A stretch of 64,000 nt of DNA from Pirellulales bacterium (GTDB lineage Bacteria; Planctomycetota; Planctomycetia; Pirellulales; JAEUIK01): NCBI GenBank assembly GCA_019745975.1, contig JAIESQ010000062.1:1-64000 (forward strand). Direction: 5' to 3'. Each line of letters opens with the position of its first letter. Positions within the stretch are counted from its first letter, which is position 1. Made by a program: the position numbers and the translations under genes. Below are positions 8,591 through 18,005 of the stretch, in pieces. The notes under the pieces were generated by a model. It searched no databases. It saw nothing but the letters and a program-made list of their open reading frames with translations, and was not told the DNA's origin.

Positions 8591-9568
8591 ATGCGCCCCA
8601 CCGGCTGTTCCGTCGCTTCCCGTTCGACCCATTTCCTTGTGGCGCTGGCGACTATCGCGGCGCTGGCGTTGGCTTGCAGCGGCATCGCACCCGCCCGTGC
8701 CAACGAACCCAACAACCGGTGCCCCACGTTCGAGAGCGTCTCCTACGGTCCGCACGAGCGCAACGTGCTCGATTTCTTCCAGGCCGAGTCGCCGCAGCCC
8801 ACGCCTGTGCTCGTGTTCATCCACGGCGGCGGCTTCGTGCAAGGCGATAAGTCAGGCATTCACAAGAACCCGGCTGTGCGCAAGGCCCTCGACGCCGGCG
8901 TTTCGTTCGCGACGATCAACTATCGCTTTCGCGATCAGGCGCCGTTGCAGGACATCCTCCGCGACGCGGCCCGCGCGATTCAGTTCCTCCGCAGCCGCGC
9001 GGCGGAGTGGAATATCGACCCGGCGCGGATCGCCTCGTACGGTTCGTCGGCCGGCGCCGGCACCAGCATGTGGCTGGCCTTTCACGACGATCTGGCCGAT
9101 CCCGCTTCCGCCGATCCCGTGCTGCGGCAATCATCGCGGTTGGCCGCCGCCGGCTCGCTCGACGGCCAGGCCTCGTACGACTTGCGCGACTGGGAAGCGC
9201 TCGTCGGCGCCTCCCCCTTCCAGCGCGGCGCCGCCGAACAAATGCAGTTCTATGGCTTCAAATCCGCTGAGGAGGCCGCGTCGCCCGAGGCCGATCGCGT
9301 CATGAAAGATTGCGGTATGATCCACCTGATCAGCCGCGACGATCCGCCGGTGGTGATCGCCTGTGCGGTTCCCAACGATGAGCCGGGCACGCGCGGCGAC
9401 TATGTGCATCACCCCAAACACTCGATCGCGCTGGCCGAACGCTGCAAGGCCAACGACGTCGAGTGCCGGCTGATCCTGCGCGACGAAACGGCCGGCGACC
9501 GCCCCCAGCAAGCCGCCCTGGCCGTGGAGTTCCTGCTCGAGAAACTCAAGCGCCCGGCCTCCCAATAG
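8591..9568 (+). CDS. secreted alpha/beta-hydrolase (esterase/lipase-like)
   Basis: A 325-residue protein with a signal peptide to about residue 37 (hydrophobic core HFLVALATIAALALA). The oxyanion-hole motif HGGG is at 78-81 and the nucleophile elbow GSSAG at 151-155 (Ser153). This places it with the HSL/BD-FAE-like hydrolases, which cleave short esters or remove acyl groups from polysaccharides. The acid and base residues probably lie in the region of DDPPVVIA and YVHHPKHS. CAGGAGA upstream of the ATG supports this start over the open frame running back to 8165. It is probably co-transcribed with the NTF2-like gene 31 bp downstream. Confidence 0.85.
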   Translation: MRPTGCSVASRSTHFLVALATIAALALACSGIAPARANEPNNRCPTFESVSYGPHERNVLDFFQAESPQPTPVLVFIHGGGFVQGDKSGIHKNPAVRKALDAGVSFATINYRFRDQAPLQDILRDAARAIQFLRSRAAEWNIDPARIASYGSSAGAGTSMWLAFHDDLADPASADPVLRQSSRLAAAGSLDGQASYDLRDWEALVGASPFQRGAAEQMQFYGFKSAEEAASPEADRVMKDCGMIHLISRDDPPVVIACAVPNDEPGTRGDYVHHPKHSIALAERCKANDVECRLILRDETAGDRPQQAALAVEFLLEKLKRPASQ

Positions 9569-9599
9569 CCACACACCACGAGATCACAGGGAGGTCCCC

Positions 9600-10172
9600 A
9601 TGTTCGACGTCGACCTCGAAAAACTCTCCGCCGACCAGCGGGCGATGCTTGATCTGTGGGAAAAACACCTGCAAGCCGAGTTCCGCGACAAGGATGCCCG
9701 CGCATCGTGCGACACCATGGTCGAGACGCCCTACGTCAATCATGTGCCCGTACTCACCGGCGGGCTGGGACGACGACAGCTCGAGAACTTCTACGGCAAG
9801 TATTTCATTCCCAGCATGCCGGCCGACGTGGAGCTGGCGCCAATCTCGCGCACGATCGGCTACAACCGCATCGTCGACGAGTTCGTCTTTTGCTTCACGC
9901 ACACGACACGGCTCGATTGGCTCCTGCCTGGCGTGCCGCCGACCGGCCGGCGGCTGCGAATTCCAATGGTGGTCGTCGTCGCATTCGAGCAGGGCAAGAT
10001 TTGCAGCGAGCACATCCATTGGGACCAGGCCACGGCCCTGGTGCAACTGGGGCTGCTCGATCCGGCTGGCCTGCCTGTTGCCGGCGCCGAGACCGCCGAG
10101 AAGCTGCTCGACCCCTCGTCGCGGCCGTCGAATCAGATGATGAAACGCGCGATCGACGACCCGCTCTTGTAA
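9600..10172 (+). CDS. NTF2-like (SnoaL-type) protein
   Basis: A 190-residue cytoplasmic protein without a signal peptide. The fold resembles the nuclear transport factor 2/SnoaL superfamily of polyketide cyclase-like proteins. Evidence is the early helix ending FRDKDARASCDTMVETPYVNHVP, a central segment with FYGKYFIPSMPAD, and a sheet ending KICSEHIHWDQATALVQLGL. Similar proteins are found beside hydrolases and dienelactone-hydrolase-like genes, so a small-molecule binding or isomerase role is possible. The substrate is unknown. GGGAGGT lies 6-7 nt before the ATG. It probably shares a transcript with the secreted esterase. Confidence 0.7.
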   Translation: MFDVDLEKLSADQRAMLDLWEKHLQAEFRDKDARASCDTMVETPYVNHVPVLTGGLGRRQLENFYGKYFIPSMPADVELAPISRTIGYNRIVDEFVFCFTHTTRLDWLLPGVPPTGRRLRIPMVVVVAFEQGKICSEHIHWDQATALVQLGLLDPAGLPVAGAETAEKLLDPSSRPSNQMMKRAIDDPLL

Positions 10173-10436
10173 CGCGGCCGGAAATCGCTTGCTGCCGGCG
10201 CAACCTACGACCTGGTGACGACCAACAAGCTAACGGGACTCGTTTCCGAGCAAAGACCAAGCGCACGGGGCGACGCGGGCCGGAAACGACTCCCGTCCCC
10301 CTCCGCGCGGCATCGGCCAGGGCGCTGTCCCAACAATCGCCGCCTGATCGAGTTACACCCCTCAGGCGACTACGGCTTCGCGGAAGCTCAGCGTGCGCTC
10401 CGCGCGCGTGTCGCAACCAGCAATCAAGAATCGTAT
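10173..10436. other. intergenic, no supported gene
   Basis: I see no coding sequence with recognisable homology here. Frames that cross it have no plausible start site and continue into repeats. Confidence 0.5.
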
Positions 10437-10438
10437 TG

Positions 10439-10507
10439 AACCGCGGAGGCCGCGGAGTAAACCGCAGAGGCGTTTCTCTCTCCGCGATCCTCGGCGCCCT
10501 CGGCGGT
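10439..10507. repeat. accgcagagg-type palindromic repeat
   Basis: aaccgcggaggccgcggag at 10439-10457 is followed by accgcagagg (10461-10470), whose near-complement cctcggcggt is at 10498-10507 (9 of 10). This resembles the dispersed accgcagagg...cctctgcggt repeats seen in many planctomycete and other genomes. Confidence 0.6.
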
Positions 10508-10553
10508 GAAGATATTTGCTCTCGGATACGGACTGATAGGAGAGGTCGGGCAC

Positions 10554-10780
10554 ACCCGGACGCAAACGTCGCGGTGTTACATTCGCCCCAAGTTGTGCCC
10601 TCTATTTGAGTTCGGGTCCAATACCAAAATACCCGGACGCAAACCGGACGATCACCCGGACGCAAATCGCTCGGTGTTACATTCGCCCCAAGTTGTGCCC
10701 TCAATTCGAGTTCGGGTCCAATATCAACACACCCGGACGCACCCGGACGCAAATTCCCGGACAATCTTATTCTGGGGGGG
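10554..10780 (+). repeat. 100-bp-period tandem repeat, copy A
   Basis: Two units start with acccggacgcaaa at 10554 and 10654, exactly 100 bp apart. Each contains gtgttacattcgccccaagt and ttcgggtccaata. Two adjacent acccggacgc decamers follow (10731 and 10741), then a tail acaatcttattctggg. An inverted copy with the same order lies at 55311-55537. The element sits directly upstream of the ABC transporter ATPase gene. Confidence 0.85.
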
Positions 10781-10876
10781 GCCGGCGCGGCCTGCGGCCT
10801 CCGGCCGAGAAAGTTGATTCACAAGCGAGTAGAAAGTGGTCCTGTCAATGAATTCGACATTGCGAGCTCGCAGCAA

Positions 10877-12400
<1,524 letters not shown>

Positions 12401-12428
12401 CACGAGATCCGCGGGAGCTGGTTCAACT

Positions 12429-13451
12429 TTGTCGCTCGCGCCTGCTGATTCATCGACATCCGAGTTGCCGACGCCGCGCGCGATGCGCGCCGGGCCCTGG
12501 CTGTGGTCGCTCGTGGCGCCATTCGTTGGCCTGGTGGTGGTCGCGGGCATCTTCTCGGCCCAAAAGCCGCTCGACAAGCCCACTCGGTTCTTAACGTCCA
12601 CTCGGATGGCTCTCGTCGCGAAACAATCGGCCATCGTCGGGGTGGGTGCACTGGGGATGACAATCGTGATCATCGCCGGCGGCATCGACCTGTCGGCTGG
12701 ATCGGTGCTGGCACTTTGCTCAGTCACTCTGGCGGTCAGCCTGAAGCAGGGCTGGCCTGCGCCGATTGCCGTGTTGCTCGTGTTGGGTGTTGGCCTCTTG
12801 GCCGGCGTTGTGAACGGGCTGTTGGTGACGGGCCTGCGGCTGGTGCCGTTTATCGCCACGTTGGGCACCATGCTCGCCTTTCGCGGAGTGGCGGAATGGG
12901 TTTCCGAGCAAAAGAAGATTCAGGCCGATGCGCCCGCCTGGCTCAGCACACTGTTGGATCGTCCGCCTTCCGACAGCCATCAATTGTTGCCCACTGGCGT
13001 TTGGCTCGTGCTGGTGCTCGGCGCGGTGTTGGCGATCGTGCTGTCGCGCACGGTTTTCGGACGCTACGTGTTCGCGATTGGATCGAACGAAGCCACCGCG
13101 CGGCTCTGCGGCATTCGCGTGCCGGTGGTCAAGGTAGCAGTCTACGGACTGGTCGGGCTGTTCATGGCCTTGGCAGGCATCTTCGATTTCAACGATCTCA
13201 ACAGCCAGGGGAGCCCGACCGCGGGGCTCGGGCTCGAGCTGTCGATGATCGCCGCCGTGGTGATCGGCGGCGGCAGCCTGAGCGGCGGCCGCGGCAGCGT
13301 GTTAGGGTCGTTGATCGGCGCCGTGACGATGACGCTGTTGCGTAACGGCTGCGTCTATGCCGGCGTCAGCGATCCGATGCAGAAGGTGATCATCGGCGGC
13401 ATTATCCTGGCCGCCGTGACGATCGATCGCGCACTAGCCAGCGCGCGATAA
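12429..13451 (+). CDS. sugar ABC transporter permease (RbsC type)
   Basis: An inner-membrane permease of about 340 residues, the partner of the preceding ATPase. It has the family's conserved segments: GMTIVIIAGGIDLSAGSVLAL near residue 90, FIATLGTMLAFRG, FAIGSNEATARLCGI (the loop contacting the ATPase) and a C-terminal IAAVVIGGGSLSGGRGS. About eight to ten transmembrane helices are expected. The TTG at 12429 follows a GGGAG 13 nt upstream. The ATG at 12483 would give 322 residues, closer to E. coli RbsC, and is a fair alternative. Confidence 0.88.
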   Translation: MSLAPADSSTSELPTPRAMRAGPWLWSLVAPFVGLVVVAGIFSAQKPLDKPTRFLTSTRMALVAKQSAIVGVGALGMTIVIIAGGIDLSAGSVLALCSVTLAVSLKQGWPAPIAVLLVLGVGLLAGVVNGLLVTGLRLVPFIATLGTMLAFRGVAEWVSEQKKIQADAPAWLSTLLDRPPSDSHQLLPTGVWLVLVLGAVLAIVLSRTVFGRYVFAIGSNEATARLCGIRVPVVKVAVYGLVGLFMALAGIFDFNDLNSQGSPTAGLGLELSMIAAVVIGGGSLSGGRGSVLGSLIGAVTMTLLRNGCVYAGVSDPMQKVIIGGIILAAVTIDRALASAR

Positions 13452-13472
13452 GCGGCGCGACCAAACCGCGCC
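13450..13472. terminator. GC-rich hairpin after the ABC operon
   Basis: gcggcgcg (13450-13457) and cgcgccgc (13465-13472) form a perfect 8-bp stem with a 7-nt loop. It begins 2 nt before the permease stop's final base and lies between convergent genes. No U-tract follows, so termination is inferred. Confidence 0.5.
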
Positions 13473-13484
13473 GCGCGACTCGCC

Positions 13485-14978
13485 TCAACCGCCCGACGAG
13501 CGCCCGCGGCCACCACCCCGGCCGCCGCGCCCCGATCGCCCGCCGCCCCGGCCGCGGCCGCCGTCGCTTCCGCGAGGATTACGTGCCCGCGCCTCCATAT
13601 TGTTGGCGATCATGACATCAATTGTCTCCTGCCACGAGGGAATGCCACGATGCGTGGGGCGTGCGACCAGCTCTCCGTCGTCCTCGAGCTCGTCACCAAA
13701 CCCGCCATCGTCGCCGGCGTCGGCGGCAGTTCGCCCTGGCTCGGCCCCGTTCGGAGTACGACCATATTCGACGACTTCATCGAGGTCGTCGCCCTCTTCG
13801 CTTTCGCGATCCTCCGACACGAGCGGCTTGTCAACGCCTTCCTCGGACGTGCGTCCCCGACCTCGTCGACGCCCGCGGCGGCGGCGACCGCGGCGTTCGG
13901 AGTCACCTTCGCGTGGAGTGGTTTCTTCACGCGGGCCCGCGTCGCTTCTGCCGGAAGCGGTCGCATTCTCGGCTGGTTCGTCGTCGAACTCGGCGTCAAG
14001 ATCTCCCCGCAGATCGGCGCCGGCGCTGGCTTCATCGAGGTCGAACTCTGCATAGGGAGACGCGAACTCATCGCGCTCAGTCGGGGCAGGACCGCGCCCT
14101 TCGCGCGATGGGCCGCGCTCGCCCCTGCGCTCGCGTCCACGTCCACCTCGCCGTCGGCGCCGCCTTCGGCCAGTTTGTTCGCCCGCTTCAGATCCTGACT
14201 CCGATTGCACATCGCGCCCTCGCGACATCTCGGAATCGATGAGATCACCAGGCTCATCGGCAAACCCGGCTTCGGCTACTTCCTGACTCGATTCGACGAC
14301 CTCGATATCCCACGGTTCTTCATCCCAGCCCGCCGGCGAAGTGGTTTCGCGCGTCGCTGGCTCGGTTGCTGGGCTGCGGTCGTCTTCGTACCGTCGCGGC
14401 GGTCGGTCGCGCTGCGCGTCTTCGTCACTATGAGTAGCGCCTCGACCGCGCTCGCGACCGCGACCTTCCGATCGACGCTCGTCGCCACGTCCACGACCGC
14501 CCCGCCCGCGGCCTTCGCCGCCACGACGTTGGCGCCCGCGACCACGCTCCTGGCCACCGTGCCCCTGGCCACCACGGCCACGCCCGCGAGACTCGCTACG
14601 CCCCGAGGGCGCGTCGGAGTCTGCGTGTCCAGATTCCGTATCGCCACTCGATGGCCGGACACCACCGCCTTGCGCGAGTCGTTCGCGAACCGAATCGCGG
14701 AAGACCGGCTTGGACGTAGCACTCTCGGTAGTCTCGGTGACCGACCGTACGGCGGAACTGCTGACTTCTGGCTCGGGCGGCGGCGTAATCCCCAGCTCCG
14801 AGGCTAGCGAACCCCAATCGGAGGCTGGCTGCGCCGAGGGCGCCGATTCAACGCGGCGGCGACGCGGTTCGCTGGGCGGGGCTGGCGATTGAGCCGGCAC
14901 GGCGGCAGGCGGGGCCGGTTCGGCTCCCAATTCGGAAGCAAGGTTTGACCAAGGGTCGGCCGGATTGTTGTCAGACAT
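13485..14978 (-). CDS. Arg/Gly/Glu-rich disordered protein, possible RNA-binding
   Basis: A 497-residue protein of very low complexity. An N-terminal motif is repeated: NLASELG at 12-18 and SLASELG at 57-63, each preceded by Trp. The centre alternates Arg/Gly blocks with Asp/Glu-rich stretches. A short ordered-looking segment (HRGIPSWQETIDVMIANNME, 443-462) precedes a terminal RGG-type tail. RGG tails and mixed-charge disorder are common in RNA-binding and condensate-forming proteins, so an RNA role is inferred. There is no enzyme domain. The ATG at 14978 is chosen over 15020 because the protein then starts with the conserved-looking SDNNPADPWSNL. The opposite-strand frames here are shadows. 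Confidence 0.8.
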   Translation of the reverse strand: MSDNNPADPWSNLASELGAEPAPPAAVPAQSPAPPSEPRRRRVESAPSAQPASDWGSLASELGITPPPEPEVSSSAVRSVTETTESATSKPVFRDSVRERLAQGGGVRPSSGDTESGHADSDAPSGRSESRGRGRGGQGHGGQERGRGRQRRGGEGRGRGGRGRGDERRSEGRGRERGRGATHSDEDAQRDRPPRRYEDDRSPATEPATRETTSPAGWDEEPWDIEVVESSQEVAEAGFADEPGDLIDSEMSRGRDVQSESGSEAGEQTGRRRRRRRGGRGRERRGERGPSREGRGPAPTERDEFASPYAEFDLDEASAGADLRGDLDAEFDDEPAENATASGRSDAGPREETTPREGDSERRGRRRRGRRRGRGRTSEEGVDKPLVSEDRESEEGDDLDEVVEYGRTPNGAEPGRTAADAGDDGGFGDELEDDGELVARPTHRGIPSWQETIDVMIANNMEARARNPRGSDGGRGRGGGRSGRGGRGGGRGRSSGG

Positions 14979-15229
14979 GGGTCGGTACAGACTTCTCTCA
15001 GGTTGGCGGAATTCTGGCACTGGCGATGGGCACGAGCATCGTGCGCAACCCCTAACACTCCAGAAGTATAGAGCCTCGGCGAGATGCGTGAAAGTGCCGA
15101 CTGATGCGGGCTTTACGCAACACTGAACCTCCGCCTGCCGAATGCCGCTGGGGGCCTCCTTCCCAATCGCCTCGTAGAATAGACGTGGCGCGCCGCAGTC
15201 GCACGGGCGCGCCCGCTCGGGAGCTCTCC

Positions 15230-16498
15230 ATGAACTGGAAATCGTTGTCCGCCGGGTCGCAGCGGCAGGTCATGCGCGACGAGCCACTCGTCGAAGATGT
15301 CGAAATCCGCGGTCACATTATTGACAGCCTGATCTTGCCCAAGGTGCTCGATCAGATCACCAGCCGTGGCGGATCATTTCGCGTCAAGGACATCTCGATC
15401 GGCCAGGGCCGGCACGATCCGAGTTACGCGCTGATCGAAGTGCAGGCCTGCGATCGTGGGCAGCTTCGCGAGATCCTTGCGGAAATCGCCGATCACGGAG
15501 CGGTCCCCACCGCACTGCATGACTGTCGCCTTGCCACGGCCGACATGGATGGCGCCTTTCCCGAAGGCTTCTACAGCAGCACCAACCAGCGCACCGAAGT
15601 GCGGCTCGAGGGCGCCTGGATCGAAGTCGACAAGCAGGAAATGGATTGTGGCATCGTCGTCGACACGGCAACGCGTACGGCCTGTTGTGTGCCGATGTGC
15701 GACGAGCGCCGCGGCCAGCAGGTGGTCATCGGCCACGCTGGCGTGCGCGTCCTTCCTCCCGAGCTAACCAGCGAGCGACAGGCGTTCGAGTTCATGGGCT
15801 CGGCAGTTTCGACTGAGAAGCCCAAGGGAGCGGCCATCCGCGAGATCGCCGCCGAAATGCGCCGCCAGAAGGCGACGGGCGGTAAGATGCTGCTGGTCGG
15901 CGGCCCGGCAATTATTCACACCGGCAGCGGCGAACACGTCTGCCGATTGATTCGTGCGGGCTTTGTCGACGTACTGTTCGCCGGCAACGCCCTGGCCACA
16001 CACGATATCGAGCAATCGCTGTTCGGCACGAGCTTGGGAGTGCGGCTCGATCACGGCGGTTCGGTCGAAGGGGGGCACGAGCACCACCTGCGGGCCATCA
16101 ATCGCATCCGCCGCATTGGCAGCATCCGCCGCGCCGTCGAAACGGGACAACTCACCGCGGGTGTGATGTACGAATGCGTGAAACACGACATCCCGTTTGT
16201 GCTGGCTGGCAGCATCCGCGACGACGGTCCGTTGCCCGACGTGATCACCGACGTGCTGGCCGCGCAGCAGGCGATGCGCGACCACCTCCCGGGAGTCACC
16301 TTCGCGCTGATGATCGCCAGCACGCTTCATTCGGTGGCAGTCGGGAACTTGCTGCCGGCCTGGGTGAAGGTGGTCTGTGTCGACATCAATCCGTCGACGG
16401 TGATCAAGCTCAGCGACCGCGGCACGTTCCAGACCGTGGGGCTGGTGACCGACGTCGAGCCGTTCCTGCGGGCACTCATGCAAGAACTGAATCTATAA
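15230..16498 (+). CDS. ornithine cyclodeaminase, LOR/SDH-like (TIGR00300 family)
   Basis: A 422-residue protein matching the TIGR00300 family, which includes the archaeal ornithine cyclodeaminase and the C-terminal half of cyanobacterial ArgZ/AgrE. That activity converts ornithine to proline and ammonia with NAD. Visible features are an N-terminal LOR-type domain (VEIRGHIIDSLILPKVLDQI, then YALIEVQ), a Cys-rich strand DTATRTACCVPMCDERRG, a nucleotide-binding core KMLLVGGPAIIHTGSG, and the late conserved VCVDINPSTVIKLSDRGTFQ. GGAG lies 7 nt before the ATG. The next gene, 37 bp on, encodes the matching arginine dihydrolase half. Function is inferred from homology and context. Confidence 0.85.
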   Translation: MNWKSLSAGSQRQVMRDEPLVEDVEIRGHIIDSLILPKVLDQITSRGGSFRVKDISIGQGRHDPSYALIEVQACDRGQLREILAEIADHGAVPTALHDCRLATADMDGAFPEGFYSSTNQRTEVRLEGAWIEVDKQEMDCGIVVDTATRTACCVPMCDERRGQQVVIGHAGVRVLPPELTSERQAFEFMGSAVSTEKPKGAAIREIAAEMRRQKATGGKMLLVGGPAIIHTGSGEHVCRLIRAGFVDVLFAGNALATHDIEQSLFGTSLGVRLDHGGSVEGGHEHHLRAINRIRRIGSIRRAVETGQLTAGVMYECVKHDIPFVLAGSIRDDGPLPDVITDVLAAQQAMRDHLPGVTFALMIASTLHSVAVGNLLPAWVKVVCVDINPSTVIKLSDRGTFQTVGLVTDVEPFLRALMQELNL

Positions 16499-16535
16499 AT
16501 CGTGCGAGCAAGCACACCTGGCAGGAACGTAGTCG

Positions 16536-17369
16536 ATGGCCGCGCCACAGCCCTGGATCTTGATGTGCCGGCCCGACCACTACGGCATCGAGTACGAGAT
16601 CAACGCCTGGATGAGCCGCGAACGGCCCGCCAATCGCGAACTGGCCGCGATCCAGTGGCAAGCCTTGCACGACTTGCTCTTGGCCGCCGGCGCGCGGATC
16701 TCGCTGTTGGAGCCGGCGCTTGGTCTGCCCGACCTGGTCTTCACGGCCAACGCGGCGATGATCTACCGCCGCACGGCGGTCCTCGCGCGTTTTCGCCATG
16801 AAGTCCGCCAGCGCGAAGTTCCCAGCAACGAGGCCTGGCTGGCCGCCGCCGGTTTCGACATCGCGCACGTTCCGCCCGACACTTACTTTGAAGGGGCCGG
16901 CGACGCGCTGTTTTGCGGCGACACGCTATTTGCTGGTTACCGACTGCGGAGCGACGCCCTCGGGCACCAGCAAGTCGGGGCGCGGCTAGGCGTGCGCGTG
17001 ATCCCGCTTGAGCTGATCGATCCCTACTACTACCACCTCGATACGTGTTTCTGTCCGCTGTCACCAGGCGAGGCCATCTGGTATCCCGGTGCCTTCGACG
17101 AGTACGGTCACCGCGCCATTACTCAGCTCGTAGAGCATTTGATCGAAGTGCAGCGCGACGAGGCGGAGCACTTCGCCTGCAACGCAGTGGTGGTCGGCCG
17201 CGAGGTAATCACGAATATCGGCTGCCCACGGCTGCACGCCGCGCTTGCGGCAGCCGGCTATACGCCGCGCGAAACCGAGTTGTCGGAGTTCGTCAAAGCG
17301 GGCGGCAGCGCGAAGTGCCTGACGTTGCGGCTCGACGGCGAGGAAGCGGCCGCGTGGCGAGACCGGTAG
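16536..17369 (+). CDS. arginine dihydrolase/amidinotransferase-family protein (ArgZ N-domain-like)
   Basis: A 277-residue guanidine-modifying enzyme of the pentein fold. CRPDHYGIEYEINAWM, FTANAA, FEGAGD, YYHLDTCF and GGSAKCLTL align with the arginine dihydrolase half of ArgZ/AgrE. Asn23, Asn72, His167 and Cys261 fall where I recall ArgZ Asn22, Asn71, His168 and Cys264. The Asn at the FTAN position is the one linked to dihydrolase rather than deiminase chemistry. The predicted reaction is arginine to ornithine, two NH3 and CO2, which would feed the adjacent ornithine cyclodeaminase. Dimethylargininase or plain arginine deiminase activity cannot be excluded. Confidence 0.82.
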   Translation: MAAPQPWILMCRPDHYGIEYEINAWMSRERPANRELAAIQWQALHDLLLAAGARISLLEPALGLPDLVFTANAAMIYRRTAVLARFRHEVRQREVPSNEAWLAAAGFDIAHVPPDTYFEGAGDALFCGDTLFAGYRLRSDALGHQQVGARLGVRVIPLELIDPYYYHLDTCFCPLSPGEAIWYPGAFDEYGHRAITQLVEHLIEVQRDEAEHFACNAVVVGREVITNIGCPRLHAALAAAGYTPRETELSEFVKAGGSAKCLTLRLDGEEAAAWRDR

Positions 17370-17380
17370 CCCGATGCTGC

Positions 17381-17890
17381 CTACCCCTTCCCCGCCATCT
17401 TCTTACGCAGCTCTTCGATCACGTCCCAGGGGACGAACCGCGCCAACTCATCGTCGCCGGCGATCGGCGTGATCTGCTTGATCAGTGAGCTCGAGATGTG
17501 ATTGAACTCCTCGTCGGCCATCAGGAACACCGTCTCGATGCCGGGGTCCAACTGCCGGTTGGCCATCGTCATCGTGAACTCGGCCGCGATGTCGGTCAGC
17601 GGCCGCACCCCACGGATCATCACGCGGGCCTGGCACTCTTCGCGTACGAACTTCACGGCCAGCCCGTCGAACGTCCGCACTTCGACGTTGGGGAACTTTC
17701 GTGTCGTGCGGCGCACCAGTTCCACGCGTTCCTCAGGTGTGAACATCGGCTCCTTGCCGGCGTGCAAACCAATGCCCACGATCAGCCGATCAACCAGGCG
17801 GCTGCTGCGCTCGATCACGTTCAAGTGGCCGAGCGTGATCGGATCGAACGATCCGGTGTAAACGGCGATGCGTGAGTCGAATTGCGACAT
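17381..17890 (-). CDS. coaD: phosphopantetheine adenylyltransferase
   Basis: A 169-residue nucleotidyltransferase for the fourth step of CoA synthesis: 4'-phosphopantetheine plus ATP to dephospho-CoA. The TGSFDPITLGH motif (12-22) is the family T/HxGH signature. RGVRPLTDIAAEF and a late ISSSLIK correspond to the usual RGLR...D and ISST motifs. Length is close to the bacterial norm (about 160). The ATG at 17890 is preferred over 17929, which would add 13 non-homologous residues. The 115-bp gap to the next minus-strand gene shows nothing notable. Confidence 0.95.
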   Translation of the reverse strand: MSQFDSRIAVYTGSFDPITLGHLNVIERSSRLVDRLIVGIGLHAGKEPMFTPEERVELVRRTTRKFPNVEVRTFDGLAVKFVREECQARVMIRGVRPLTDIAAEFTMTMANRQLDPGIETVFLMADEEFNHISSSLIKQITPIAGDDELARFVPWDVIEELRKKMAGKG

Positions 17891-18005
17891 GCTTTTCCGC
17901 CTGGGTGCCGAACGGGCATATCCGGACAACGCCCACGTGCGATCGCGTCGCCAGATGTCGGCACCATGATGCCGCCTGCCGGCGGGGTTTGCAAATTCGC
18001 GCGCC

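Noticed and set aside
10554-10780. CRISPR array
   Set aside because: Only two 100-bp units with no spacers of regular size and no cas genes nearby.
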